Notes: generated by a model not told the origin, from the sequence alone. A DNA stretch of 64,000 nt from Paenibacillus sp. FJAT-26967 (GCF_001541095.1 NZ_LMXH01000002.1:119010-183009); one strand, 5' to 3'; numbered from the stretch's first letter, positions 16,636 through 25,675 are shown. Numbers and translations: made by a program.

Positions 16636-17127
16636 ATGAAAAGAAACATGAGTTGGACTTTGCTGCTCATTATGCTCGCAAGCCTTGTCCTGACCGCTTG
16701 CGGCGGCGAGTCTAAGAAGACGGAGCACACTACGGAGCACGCGCCTAACGGCGACCTTCAAGAAAAGACCGCTTCGGTGAAAGTGCTGCCGGCTTTCCTG
16801 GCAAGTCAAAAAGAGGAAATCCGCACGATTTACCAATTAGCGGGTGAGAACAAAGAGCTGCTGGAATGGATGCCATGCTACTGCGGATGCGGCGAAAGTG
16901 CCGGACATAAGAGCAATCAGAACTGCTTTATCCGTGAAACCGGCTCCGACGGCTCCATCGTATGGGATGATCACGGAACCCGCTGCGGTATCTGTCTGGA
17001 AATCGCCCTTAAATCCGTAGCTATGAAGAAGCAGGGGAAGAGCACGCTTGAAATTCGTAAAGCGATTGACGAAGCTTACAAAACCGGTGCAGGCAAACCG
17101 ACCGACACTCCGATGCCGCAAGCTTAA
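16636..17127 (+). CDS. PCYCGCG-motif lipoprotein
   Basis: This 163-residue exported lipoprotein has signal peptide MKRNMSWTLLLIMLASLVL and lipobox LTAC. The mature part carries the diagnostic PCYCGCG motif, then NCF and RCGIC, giving a cysteine-rich domain that could bind metal or haem. Function of the family is unknown. The ATG at 16636 follows GGAGAGTG. The cysteines and proximity in the genome to cytochrome maturation genes make a redox or metal role plausible, but this is inference. Confidence 0.85.
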   Translation: MKRNMSWTLLLIMLASLVLTACGGESKKTEHTTEHAPNGDLQEKTASVKVLPAFLASQKEEIRTIYQLAGENKELLEWMPCYCGCGESAGHKSNQNCFIRETGSDGSIVWDDHGTRCGICLEIALKSVAMKKQGKSTLEIRKAIDEAYKTGAGKPTDTPMPQA

Positions 17128-17145
17128 TGCTGCAGATGTACACCC

Positions 17146-17184
17146 AAAGTTCCCTTCCGCTTTGTCGCGGCGGGGAACTTTTTT
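17146..17184 (+). terminator. Intrinsic terminator after the PCYCGCG lipoprotein gene
   Basis: AAAGTTCCC (17146-17154) pairs with GGGAACTTT (17173-17181) and runs into a T-tract. Confidence 0.88.
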
Positions 17185-17348
17185 GCGTTGGCTCGGCAGC
17201 AGAGATGAACTTTTCTTCGGGGGAGCGGAAGCGCAGCCAATCCTGTGATTTGTGCTCCAGCACAATTTTTTTTGAATAGACGAACGTAGAAATCGCTTTC
17301 AGACTGTGAGATAACTAATTAGGAAGAGCAAAGGGAGGTTATCACATC

Positions 17349-18443
17349 ATGAATGTAACCAGAGTCGCCATTCTAGGCGCCGGAAACGGCGGTATCACTG
17401 CTGCCGCGGACTTAAAGGCAAAGGGTTTTGAAATCGCTTTATTTGAAATGCCGGAGTTTGGCGGCAACTTGGAAGGCATCCGTAGGCGAGGAGGCATCCT
17501 CCTGCAGGATACAAAGGGTGAAGCATTCTATGAGGTAGACGTCGTCACGACGGATCTGGAAGAGGCGATCCGGGGCGCACAGATTGTCATGCTGACGGTT
17601 CCGGGATTTGCCATAGAACTGTTTGCCGGGCAGCTGGCTCCTCTGGTATCGGAAGAGCAGGTGATTCTGCTGAATGGAGCGGCGGCTATGGGCTGCGTAC
17701 GTTTCGTCAATAAAGCCAGAGAGCTGGGGATTCAGAAGGAATTCAAAATAGCCGAGACTAATTCGTTGACATACGGCACGAGGGCTTTTCCCGAGGAAGC
17801 AAGGGTGGAGCTGTCTCTTCGGGTAAAGAAACTGTTTTTTGCCGCGTATCCGCACGAGAACAGTAAAGAATTGTTAGAAGTCTGCTCACAAATTTATAAT
17901 TGCTTTGTATTGGCGGACAACATTTGGCACACCACACTGGAAAACGGGAACCCGGAGGTTCACCCGGGACCAAGCTTGCTGAATGCCGGAAGAATTGATT
18001 ATTCCGAAGGAGAGTTCTGGCTTTACCGGGAAGGAATCACGGAGCATACCGTTAAAGTGCTTAGGGCCATTGAGCGCGAACGTATGGCGATCGGACAAGC
18101 ATTCGAATTTCAGCTGGAAGATGCGGTGCAAAGCAGGGCCCGGAGGGGATATTTCCGCAGCGAGGAAGAGGACCTGCAGACACTTTTTAATACGAGCGAA
18201 GTGTTCACGCAAATTAAAGGACCGCATAGCGTGAGGTCCCGTTACTTTACGGAAGATATTTCGAACGGATTAGTCTTATGGTCCGATCTGGGTAAAGCGT
18301 CCGGTGTGCCGACTCCAAATATCGATGCCGTTATCGTACTGGGCGGTTCCTTGCTGGATACGGACTTTTACCGGGATGGTCTGAACCTGCAAAAGCTGGG
18401 TTTTGAAGGCTTTACGGTCAGGAAGTTAATTGAAAGCGTTTAA
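17349..18443 (+). CDS. NAD/NADP octopine-nopaline dehydrogenase family protein
   Basis: This 364-residue opine-type dehydrogenase has an N-terminal Rossmann fold with ILGAGNGGITAAADL and a C-terminal all-helical opine domain. The motif NGNPEVHPGPSLLNAG holds the conserved catalytic-region His. Such enzymes reductively join an amino acid and a 2-oxoacid, or run in reverse. It leads a four-gene block with a NhaC antiporter, a TauE/SafE permease and a PucR regulator. Actual substrates are unknown. RBS AAAGGGAGG. Confidence 0.88.
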   Translation: MNVTRVAILGAGNGGITAAADLKAKGFEIALFEMPEFGGNLEGIRRRGGILLQDTKGEAFYEVDVVTTDLEEAIRGAQIVMLTVPGFAIELFAGQLAPLVSEEQVILLNGAAAMGCVRFVNKARELGIQKEFKIAETNSLTYGTRAFPEEARVELSLRVKKLFFAAYPHENSKELLEVCSQIYNCFVLADNIWHTTLENGNPEVHPGPSLLNAGRIDYSEGEFWLYREGITEHTVKVLRAIERERMAIGQAFEFQLEDAVQSRARRGYFRSEEEDLQTLFNTSEVFTQIKGPHSVRSRYFTEDISNGLVLWSDLGKASGVPTPNIDAVIVLGGSLLDTDFYRDGLNLQKLGFEGFTVRKLIESV

Positions 18444-18505
18444 TCAGCCGAAGGCAGCCGGAAAAACCGAGCCTGTCTATCATGCATGGGTGAGGGGGCA
18501 GCTGG

Positions 18506-19969
18506 ATGAAGGGAGGCCTGTCTGTGAAACGTAAGCCGACATTACTGGAATCGGTATCCTGTCTGGTGTTTATGGCGGTCGCTGTCGGGGTAGGATTTGG
18601 TTATTTTAAAATAGGAATTCAGCCGTTACTGATCTTATCGGCCGTATACGCCGCTTTTATCGGCAAACGGGTAGGATTGACATGGGACGAAATGGAGAAA
18701 GGGATATCTGTCCGGTTAGGTAACTGCATGCCCGCCATTTTCATTTTGTTTGCGGTTGGTATTGTTATCGGTACATGGGTCTACTCCGGGACGGTTCCGA
18801 TGATGATTTATTACGGGCTCAAAATTATTAACCCGAGCTTTTTCCTTGTGACTGCTTTCGTCATTGTGGCTATCGTATCGACGGCTACAGGTACGGCATG
18901 GGGTTCTACCGCAACGGCGGGGGTCGCGCTAATGGGTATCGCTGCCGAATTGGGGGTTCCGCTGCCTATGGCAGCCGGCGCGATTATTGCGGGCGGAGTG
19001 TTCGGGGATAAACTGTCCCCTCTCTCCGATACGACCAATCTGGCTCCTATGATAACCGGCGTCAACTTGTTCGACCATATCAAACATATGCTGTATACGA
19101 CGATTCCGGCGTCAGTGATCGCGATGGTTGTGTATGTCATTGTCGGTCTCAACAGGGAGGCCGGGACCGTGAACGATGCCAACATCCAGGCGCTGCTGGC
19201 CGATCTGGATTCGATTTATCAATGGAATGTATTTATGCTGCTGCCTTTTGCCGTGATATTCTGGGGCGCTTATTACAAAAAACCAACCGTGCCTGTGATG
19301 CTGCTGTCTTCGGCCGCAGCCGTTGTGGTTGGTATGCTGTCCAACGGATTCGGTTTTGTAGACGGATTCCAGTCGATGATCAACGGGTTTAACGTCTCCA
19401 TGGTGCATGCCGCGGGATTCGACCCGTCCGCCATTTCCGACACGGTAACGAAGCTGATTAACCGGGGCGGTATTTTCTCGATGACGACCATCGCGGTAAC
19501 GATTATTTGCGGCTATGCTTTCGCTGGCATTGTTGAAGTGGCAGGCTGCCTGGATGTGATCCTGGATGCCTTTTACAGCAAAGTATCCAAGGTATGGCAT
19601 CTGATCGGTGTTACGATTCTGGGAAGTGCCGCCATCGTGTTTACAGCAGGCGTAGCCTCAATTTCCATTATTATGATGGGAACGTTACTGAAGGACGCTT
19701 ATGCCAAAATGGGACTGCATCCCAAGAATCTCTCCAGAACTCTGGAAGATTCGGGTACGATGCTGCTGCCATTTGTTCCTTGGGGCGTATCCGGAATATT
19801 CTACCTGGAAGTTCTGGGAGTCGGCCCGGGGAGCTTCTGGATCTGGGCTATCCCATGTTATTTATGCGTCGTGTTCGCGATGATTTACGCCTTTACCGGC
19901 TTTGGAATCGAGAAGCTGAAGAAGCAAGAGCATCCGGTCAATCCGCAATCGGCTGTGAACGTGAAGTAA
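18506..19969 (+). CDS. NhaC-family Na+/H+ antiporter
   Basis: This polytopic membrane protein of 487 residues has about eleven hydrophobic segments. NhaC-family marks include VSTATGTAWGSTATAGVAL and GGVFGDKLSPLSDTTNLAP. The family includes simple Na+/H+ antiporters and exchangers such as the malate/lactate antiporter MleN, which as I recall occupies a similar chromosomal neighbourhood in B. subtilis. Two starts are possible: ATG 18506 (after GAGGGGG) or GTG 18524 (seven bases after GGGAGG). Being directly behind the opine dehydrogenase suggests an organic-acid or amino-acid coupled role. Confidence 0.88.
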   Translation: MKGGLSVKRKPTLLESVSCLVFMAVAVGVGFGYFKIGIQPLLILSAVYAAFIGKRVGLTWDEMEKGISVRLGNCMPAIFILFAVGIVIGTWVYSGTVPMMIYYGLKIINPSFFLVTAFVIVAIVSTATGTAWGSTATAGVALMGIAAELGVPLPMAAGAIIAGGVFGDKLSPLSDTTNLAPMITGVNLFDHIKHMLYTTIPASVIAMVVYVIVGLNREAGTVNDANIQALLADLDSIYQWNVFMLLPFAVIFWGAYYKKPTVPVMLLSSAAAVVVGMLSNGFGFVDGFQSMINGFNVSMVHAAGFDPSAISDTVTKLINRGGIFSMTTIAVTIICGYAFAGIVEVAGCLDVILDAFYSKVSKVWHLIGVTILGSAAIVFTAGVASISIIMMGTLLKDAYAKMGLHPKNLSRTLEDSGTMLLPFVPWGVSGIFYLEVLGVGPGSFWIWAIPCYLCVVFAMIYAFTGFGIEKLKKQEHPVNPQSAVNVK

Positions 19970-20007
19970 GGGGACGTGAAATAAACGCAAGCGATTAGTT
20001 CAGTAGT

Positions 20008-20045
20008 GGCTCCATCTGGTATTAACTGGATGGGGCTGTCTTTTT
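20008..20045 (+). terminator. Intrinsic terminator between the nhaC-like and tauE/safE genes
   Basis: GGCTCCATCTGG (20008-20019) pairs with CTGGATGGGGCT (20026-20037), allowing G-U pairs, and is followed by GTCTTTTT. It leaves the permease partly uncoupled from the upstream genes. Confidence 0.75.
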
Positions 20046-20057
20046 GGAGGTTCGAAG

Positions 20058-20780
20058 ATGTCCATTACTTTGCAGGAGTTTCTGTTCTTGCTTGTCGTAT
20101 TAATCGGCAATACCGTGGAATCCATGACAGGTTTTGCGGGCACTTTACTCGCCATGCCGGCATCCGTGCTTCTGATCGGGGTTGATGAGGCCAAGACGGT
20201 CCTGAATGTCATGGCGCTCATCTGCTGCTCATGGATCGCCTTCAGGCACCGCAAACATATTAACGGGAAAGAATTTAGAAAGATAACCGGATATATGTTC
20301 CTGGGAATGATCGGCGGCGTCGTGATTTACGATACGCTGCCATCTGCTTTCCTGCTTAAAATTTATGCGGTTCTCATCATCGCCATTGCCCTCAAGAAGA
20401 TGTTCATCAAGAAAAACGTTACGCTTCCCGGTCTGCTGCTGATTCTGACTATTCTGGGCGCAGGTGTAATTCACGGAATGTTCCTGTCGGGGGGATCGCT
20501 GCTGGTCATTTATGCCGTCATGGTACTTAGAGACAAGTCGGAATTCCGTGCCACGCTCGCCGCCGTCTGGGCCGTGCTTGATTTCTTCTTGTTCCTGAAC
20601 CAGGCGAGGCTCGGACACGTGAACAGCGACACGATTCCGCTGATCGGGATCGCGCTGGTTCCCCTGGCGCTCGGGATTGCGCTCGGCAACCGCCTGCATC
20701 ACAGAATCAATCAGAACCATTTCCTGCTGGTTACCTATGTCCTGTTATTCATTTCCGGTGTGTCTCTCCTTGTCAAATAA
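20058..20780 (+). CDS. Sulfite exporter TauE/SafE family permease
   Basis: This 240-residue protein has about seven membrane segments. The N-terminal repeat GNTVESMTGFAGTLLAMPAS and the second-half GAGVIHGMFLSGGSLLVIYA are the duplicated family signature. Members move sulfite, sulfonates or other small anions. The substrate here is unknown. GGAGG lies nine bases upstream of ATG 20058, just after a terminator. Confidence 0.87.
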   Translation: MSITLQEFLFLLVVLIGNTVESMTGFAGTLLAMPASVLLIGVDEAKTVLNVMALICCSWIAFRHRKHINGKEFRKITGYMFLGMIGGVVIYDTLPSAFLLKIYAVLIIAIALKKMFIKKNVTLPGLLLILTILGAGVIHGMFLSGGSLLVIYAVMVLRDKSEFRATLAAVWAVLDFFLFLNQARLGHVNSDTIPLIGIALVPLALGIALGNRLHHRINQNHFLLVTYVLLFISGVSLLVK

Positions 20781-20862
20781 CCGTATGTAAGCCTATCCTA
20801 TTCATAAACGATCCGAGTTGTGGATGGACTTAAGAGAAATGATCACCAAGGAGTGAACGGCT

Positions 20863-22026
20863 ATTTCCATTCTGTTGAGCAAACTTTACCATAGCGTAGT
20901 CGGACAGTATTCGATCAAGCTGGTTGCTGGGGAAAACGGCTTAAGCAATGCCGTCAAGTGGGTGCATATGGTCGAAAACAAGGAGATCTCCTCCTTTCTG
21001 GATGGGCAAGAAATCGTATTTACAACCGGAATCGGCATACAGACACCGGAGGATCTGCTTGCTTTAATCAAAGAGAATGTACGCAACCGTGCAAGCGGGA
21101 TGGTCGTCAATATCGGTCCTTATATCAAAGAAGTGACTCCCGAAATGCTGGATTACTGCAATGAAGTGCATTTTCCCTTATTCGTAGTTCCCTGGCAGGT
21201 CAAGATGGCCCGTATTATCAAGGTTTTCTGTTCTTATATTTTAGAGTCCGAGAAGCATGAGGTCGAGCTGGCGAGTGCCGTGCAGAACGCGATCTACTCA
21301 CCCGATCAAACAAGACTCTATGTTCCGGTGTTTGAAGAACACGGATTTCGTGAGCCCGGCAAATTTCATGTGGCGATAGTCGATGCCGGAGACCGGAAGG
21401 TGTCGGAAGAGATACGTGTAGATAGAAAAAGAAAAATCGAGTACCGCTTAGAATCCTTCCAGGCAAAAGTGATTGTGGCTGATGTCGATACATCATTTGT
21501 CCTATTTTTCATGGATGTCCCTATGGAAAGAATCAATGATTTCTCGGAGAAGCTGCTGGCCTTTATGAACGCTAAATATGAGAACGATATGTTCCGCATA
21601 GCCATCGGGAATCAAGTGAGTCGTCTGTCGGAGCTGGTCAAAAGCTATACGCAGGCGTGCCGCATTCTTCAAATCAGCGGGGATACTGCCGAAGGCCGCT
21701 TCATTACGAACTACAGCGAAATCGGTGCCTATAAGGTGCTGCTGGAACTTGATCGCAAGGAGATAAGCGAAGCCTATATTCAAGAAACCATCGGGCCTCT
21801 GATCGAATATGACAAGTTGAATAACAGTGACTTCGTCCAAGTGCTCGATTTATATTTGCGGCATAGCGGACGCGTACATCCCGTGGCCGGCACTCTTTTT
21901 GTGCACCGCAACACCATCAATTATAAATTGAAACGGATTGAGAAATTACTGGATTGTGATTTATCCGATTTTTATGTGCGGCTGAACCTGGCTGTCGCAC
22001 TAATGCTAAGGAAAATTACCCGGTGA
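20863..22026 (+). CDS. PucR-family transcriptional regulator
   Basis: The N-terminal PucR domain (KLVAGENGLSNAVKWVHMVE) and the C-terminal helix-turn-helix (GTLFVHRNTINYKLKRIEKL) define the family. Regulators of this type often control nitrogen or purine/amino-acid catabolism. A frame opens after TGA at 20854. The only start giving the family N-terminus (SILLSKL...) at good distance from AAGGAG is ATT at 20863. The TTG at 20875 is the nearest conventional start but is about 20 bases from the ribosome site. It likely controls the adjacent opine/antiporter genes. Confidence 0.85.
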   Translation: MSILLSKLYHSVVGQYSIKLVAGENGLSNAVKWVHMVENKEISSFLDGQEIVFTTGIGIQTPEDLLALIKENVRNRASGMVVNIGPYIKEVTPEMLDYCNEVHFPLFVVPWQVKMARIIKVFCSYILESEKHEVELASAVQNAIYSPDQTRLYVPVFEEHGFREPGKFHVAIVDAGDRKVSEEIRVDRKRKIEYRLESFQAKVIVADVDTSFVLFFMDVPMERINDFSEKLLAFMNAKYENDMFRIAIGNQVSRLSELVKSYTQACRILQISGDTAEGRFITNYSEIGAYKVLLELDRKEISEAYIQETIGPLIEYDKLNNSDFVQVLDLYLRHSGRVHPVAGTLFVHRNTINYKLKRIEKLLDCDLSDFYVRLNLAVALMLRKITR

Positions 22027-22034
22027 GCGAATTG

Positions 22035-22063
22035 GCATAACAGGCGGCGCAAATGCATAAGCA
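22035..22063 (+). promoter_or_regulatory. Candidate sigma-E promoter for spoIIM
   Basis: GCATAAC (22035-22041), 14 bases, CATAAGCA (22056-22063). This resembles the element found upstream of mciZ. A TATAAT shortly after (22067-22072) has no matching -35. spoIIM is sigma-E controlled in B. subtilis. Confidence 0.4.
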
Positions 22064-22097
22064 TCCTATAATGACAGGCGGACAAGGAGGACTTATC

Positions 22098-22739
22098 ATG
22101 GCAGCCAAACATTCGCTCAATCAGTACTTCCGGGACCAGCTTACGTTGTTTATCTTCGTCTCTGTCCTCTTCGTGGTAGGAGTTGTATTCGGAGCGATTA
22201 TGGTCAATGCGCTTTCTCTGGAGCAAAAGCAGGAGATCGGGCGATACTTAAGCTCATTTTACCGCTCGGTTGACGAAGGGGCGTCCGTGGACGGCAAGCA
22301 GTCGCTTATCGCCGCTTTCTCCCTCCACATGAAGTGGATTCTGCTGATCTGGACGCTGGGTTTATCCGTCATCGGACTCCCTCTGATTCTGGTGCTTGAT
22401 TTTTTAAAAGGCGTTCTGATCGGATTTAGTGTCGGTTTTATGGCTGGGCAGTTATCCTGGAAAGGGATCGCCTTTGCGCTTGTCTCTATCGCTCCGCCGA
22501 ATCTGATCGTCATTCCGGCTATTCTGATCTGCAGCGTCGTATCCATCGGATTTTCGTTATTTATTATCAAAAACCGGCTGCTGCGCCGCAGCGGCACCCT
22601 CTATCAGCCGTTTATGCGTTATTCCTTTACAACGCTGTTTATGGGGGGATGCATGCTGGCCGCCTCCGTTATGGAAGCCTATTTATCCCCGGTTATGATG
22701 AGGTGGGTAACGCCGATGCTGGCCGCTTTTGCTAACTAG
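22098..22739 (+). CDS. spoIIM: Stage II sporulation protein M
   Basis: This 213-residue protein has about five membrane helices and matches SpoIIM, the scaffold of the SpoIIDMP complex that remodels septal peptidoglycan during engulfment. A typical block is LILVLDFLKGVLIGFSVGFM followed by ALVSIAPPNLIVIPAIL. ATG 22098 follows AAGGAGG; an upstream in-frame start at 22053 is less likely. It lies directly before fur, as in B. subtilis. Confidence 0.9.
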   Translation: MAAKHSLNQYFRDQLTLFIFVSVLFVVGVVFGAIMVNALSLEQKQEIGRYLSSFYRSVDEGASVDGKQSLIAAFSLHMKWILLIWTLGLSVIGLPLILVLDFLKGVLIGFSVGFMAGQLSWKGIAFALVSIAPPNLIVIPAILICSVVSIGFSLFIIKNRLLRRSGTLYQPFMRYSFTTLFMGGCMLAASVMEAYLSPVMMRWVTPMLAAFAN

Positions 22740-22750
22740 AATAATTCTAA
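22736..22750 (+). promoter_or_regulatory. PerR/Fur-type operator upstream of fur
   Basis: The 7-1-7 palindrome CTAGAATAATTCTAA agrees with the Per box TTATAATNATTATAA at 11 of 14 defined bases. It sits nine bases upstream of the fur -35 and overlaps the spoIIM stop. Control by PerR (as for B. subtilis fur) or autoregulation is inferred. Confidence 0.55.
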
Positions 22751-22758
22751 ATAAGAGT

Positions 22759-22788
22759 TTGACTTTATGAACCCCCTCCCTCTATAAT
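22759..22788 (+). promoter_or_regulatory. Sigma-A promoter of fur
   Basis: -35 TTGACT (22759-22764), 18-base spacer, -10 TATAAT (22783-22788), about 60 bases before the start codon. Confidence 0.75.
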
Positions 22789-22848
22789 GAAAAAAGGAAA
22801 GTTATCGCGAAAGTTGAAGCTAGCGCGTTTTGTAAGAGGGGGAGGAGT

Positions 22849-23349
22849 ATGGAAGCACGTATTGATAAGATCAAGCAGCAGCTGCAATCCCAAGGTTACA
22901 AGCTGACTCCCCAACGGGAAGCAACCGTTCGAGTGCTGCTGGAGAACGAAGAGGATCACCTTAGCGCCGAAGACGTGTTCATGCTCGTTAAGGACAAAGC
23001 GCCTGAAATCGGACTTGCTACCGTGTACCGGACACTCGAATTGCTCAGCGATATGCATGTGCTGGAGAAGATGAATTTCGGAGATGGGGTCGCACGCTAC
23101 GATCTGCGTAGTGACAGCACTCATCATCATCATCACCATCTGATTTGTGTACAGTGCGGGTCAGTGGATGAAATTATGGAAGATTGGCTGGGTCCGCTCG
23201 AAGAGCGGTTGGCTCAAGAATATAATTTTAAAGTTCTGGATCACCGGCTTGATTTTCAAGGCATTTGTCACCGCTGCAATGAGAAAAGCGCGGAGCAAAT
23301 GAAGGAGAAGGACAAGCAGCCGGATAAAGATAAACCCTCTACGATTTGA
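22849..23349 (+). CDS. fur: Fur-family ferric uptake regulator
   Basis: This 166-residue repressor has an N-terminal winged helix (LTPQREATVRVLLE, GLATVYRTLELL) and a C-terminal metal/dimer domain. The structural zinc site is formed by CVQCG and CHRC. A natural run of six His precedes the first CxxC, longer than the usual three or four in Fur. Position between spoIIM and yqzK/xerD matches B. subtilis fur. PerR or Zur identity cannot be fully excluded by reading alone. Confidence 0.88.
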   Translation: MEARIDKIKQQLQSQGYKLTPQREATVRVLLENEEDHLSAEDVFMLVKDKAPEIGLATVYRTLELLSDMHVLEKMNFGDGVARYDLRSDSTHHHHHHLICVQCGSVDEIMEDWLGPLEERLAQEYNFKVLDHRLDFQGICHRCNEKSAEQMKEKDKQPDKDKPSTI

Positions 23350-23457
23350 TCAGGATCTTTGATCAAGAATCAATGAAATGAACCCAGGCAGCACAGCAGG
23401 CGGTTGCGGTTTCCCGCAAGGCCTTCTTTGCAGCCTCATACGTACGATTATGCCAAG

Positions 23458-23485
23458 CCCGAAGCTTACCGCTTCGGGTTTTTTT
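23458..23485 (+). terminator. Intrinsic terminator of fur
   Basis: CCCGAAGC (23458-23465) pairs perfectly with GCTTCGGG (23471-23478) over a five-base loop, followed by seven T. Confidence 0.92.
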
Positions 23486-23650
23486 GTGTTACGCCAGGAC
23501 AGCGGAATCTCTGCCGTGATGATCTTTGGTTTTGTCTCGAGGGAAGGCGTTTCTCTGCTCATTTAACGGGGTAATGAGGCATGGAATATGCATACATTCA
23601 ACTCTGCTTGGTAAACTAGTACAGTGGAAGCGAAATTGGAGGAATGTCCC

Positions 23651-24466
23651 ATGTCAAGTGAAAAGCAGCCCGGTCAAGAAGCGAGCCGATCCAATCTAGC
23701 GGGCAAAACGGCACTGATTACCGGAGCAAGTTCCGGAATCGGTAAAGCAGCCGCACTCAAGCTGGCTAAACAAGGCGTCAAAGTATGCCTGCTGGACATT
23801 ACACGCAAGCACGCGGAGGATGTGCAGGAAATTATTCTTCGCAAAGGCGGAGAGGCCATCGTAACGGAAGCGGACATTGCGGATACAGATCAGGTTAAGA
23901 GAAGTATCGGGAAACTGATAGAGAAATGGGGACATCTCGACATCGTATTCGCTAACGCGGGTATTAACGGTGTCATCAGTCCGATTGAGGACTTGGAGGC
24001 GGACGATTGGGATGCGACCCTTAATACGAATTTGAGAGGAACGTTTTTGACAGTCAAGCACGCTATACCCTATTTGAAAAAGCAGGGCGGGAGCGTTATC
24101 ATCACCAGTTCCATCAACGGGAACCGGATTTTTAAAAATTTCGGATTCACCGCTTACAGTTCATCCAAAGCCGGGCAGGTTGCTTTTGCCAAGATGGCTG
24201 CCCTTGAACTGGCCCAGTACAAGATCCGTGTGAATGTCATATGTCCCGGTTACATAAGCACGAATATTGAAAAGAACACGGAGCGGTCTCCGGAGATCGC
24301 GGATATTCAAATTCCAATTGAGTACCCCGAGACCAGTATGCCGCTTGAGGACGGACCCGGCAAGCCTGAACAGGTTGCGGATCTTGTCAGCTTCCTGGCA
24401 TCGGATGAATCCAGTCACATTACAGGTACGGAGATTTATATTGACGGCGCGGAATCGCTGCTCTAA
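23651..24466 (+). CDS. Short-chain dehydrogenase/reductase (SDR)
   Basis: This 271-residue classical SDR shows the cofactor motif TGASSGIGKAAALKLA, structural NAG in FANAGINGVISP, the catalytic Ser in ITSSING and YSSSKAGQ holding Tyr and Lys. The C-terminal SHITGTEIYIDGAESL is typical. Substrate is unknown. ATG 23651 follows TTGGAGGAATG. It stands alone between fur and ald. Confidence 0.87.
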   Translation: MSSEKQPGQEASRSNLAGKTALITGASSGIGKAAALKLAKQGVKVCLLDITRKHAEDVQEIILRKGGEAIVTEADIADTDQVKRSIGKLIEKWGHLDIVFANAGINGVISPIEDLEADDWDATLNTNLRGTFLTVKHAIPYLKKQGGSVIITSSINGNRIFKNFGFTAYSSSKAGQVAFAKMAALELAQYKIRVNVICPGYISTNIEKNTERSPEIADIQIPIEYPETSMPLEDGPGKPEQVADLVSFLASDESSHITGTEIYIDGAESLL

Positions 24467-24524
24467 CGGATCATCCAGATGCTGCCGTTGACGGAATACG
24501 GTTAGAAGTCAGGAGGAGACGGCT

Positions 24525-25643
24525 ATGATTGTCGGAGTGCCCAAAGAAATTAAAAATAATGAATATCGTGTTGCTTTAACTCCGGGTGGCGCAGGAATGC
24601 TGGCACAGGAAGGACATAAAGTACTTGTAGAAGCCGGGGCAGGAGAAGGCAGCGGGTTTACAGATGAAGAATATGTCCGTGAAGGTGCTGAAATTATTGC
24701 GCTGGCCGGGGAGGTGTGGGGCCGCAGCGAAATGATCATGAAGGTCAAAGAACCGCTGCCATCCGAATACGGGTATTTCCGCGAGGGGCTGATCCTGTTC
24801 ACCTATCTGCATCTGGCCGCAGCAGGCGACTTAACGGCACAGCTTACGGCCAGTAAGGTAACGGGGATAGCCTATGAGACCATTCAGCTGTCCGGAGGCG
24901 GTCTGCCCCTTCTGACGCCTATGAGCGAGGTTGCCGGAAGGATGTCCGTACAGGTGGGCGCCCAGTTCCTAGAGCGCTTCTACGGCGGACGCGGTATCTT
25001 GCTTGGAGGGGTGCCGGGCGTACCGCCGGCTGATGTGATTATTCTGGGCGGCGGGATTGTCGGGACCAACGCGGCCAAGATCGCCCTCGGGATGGGCGCC
25101 AACGTAGTCATGATCGAGCGCAGCGCAGACCGGATGCGCTACCTGGATGATGTTTTTGGCGGACGCCTGCGGACGCTGATGTCGAACCCGTACAACATTG
25201 CGAGCGCGGTACAGAAGGCCGATCTGCTGATCGGCGCGGTTCTGATTCCCGGAGCGCGGGCGCCGAGGCTCGTGACGGAGGCAATGGTGAAGACGATGAA
25301 GCCCGGTTCGGTCATCGTCGATGTGGCGGTCGATCAGGGCGGCACGATCGAGACGGTCGACCGGGTCACCACACACAGTGACCCAACGTATATCAAACAC
25401 GGCGTCCTCCATTACGCTGTGGCCAACATGCCCGGCGCCGTCCCGCGGACCTCGACGCTGGCGCTTACCAACGCCACGCTGCCGTACGCGCTGGAACTGG
25501 CCGGGAAGGGCTTCGCGGCAGCGGTCACCGGGAATCCGGTGCTTCTGCCGGGCGTGAACACCTACGGCGGCATGGTGACGCATGCCGCCGTAGCGGAGTC
25601 TGTCGGCCTGCCGGTTGCAGAGCTGGCCGACCTGCTTCCGTGA
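24525..25643 (+). CDS. ald: Alanine dehydrogenase
   Basis: This 372-residue NAD-dependent enzyme interconverts alanine and pyruvate plus ammonia. The family start [20 protein letters not shown] is followed by [14 protein letters not shown]-binding [19 protein letters not shown] and the signature [19 protein letters not shown]. Base composition shifts sharply inside the gene: the 60 bases from 24541 hold 24 G+C, the 60 from 25441 hold 42. It is monocistronic, with strong hairpins downstream. Confidence 0.93.
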   Translation: MIVGVPKEIKNNEYRVALTPGGAGMLAQEGHKVLVEAGAGEGSGFTDEEYVREGAEIIALAGEVWGRSEMIMKVKEPLPSEYGYFREGLILFTYLHLAAAGDLTAQLTASKVTGIAYETIQLSGGGLPLLTPMSEVAGRMSVQVGAQFLERFYGGRGILLGGVPGVPPADVIILGGGIVGTNAAKIALGMGANVVMIERSADRMRYLDDVFGGRLRTLMSNPYNIASAVQKADLLIGAVLIPGARAPRLVTEAMVKTMKPGSVIVDVAVDQGGTIETVDRVTTHSDPTYIKHGVLHYAVANMPGAVPRTSTLALTNATLPYALELAGKGFAAAVTGNPVLLPGVNTYGGMVTHAAVAESVGLPVAELADLLP

Positions 25644-25675
25644 CAGCCTACCAGCTTAGCGGGTTCGGCTGTCAC
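25640..25675 (+). terminator. Hairpin at the ald stop codon
   Basis: GTGACAGCC (25640-25648) and GGCTGTCAC (25667-25675) pair perfectly. There is no T-run, so it may protect the 3' end rather than terminate. Confidence 0.4.

Noticed and set aside
23116-23140. Six-His run as a cloning tag or vector contamination
   Set aside because: It lies in the middle of an intact Fur protein at the natural His-rich metal site and flanking sequence is genomic.
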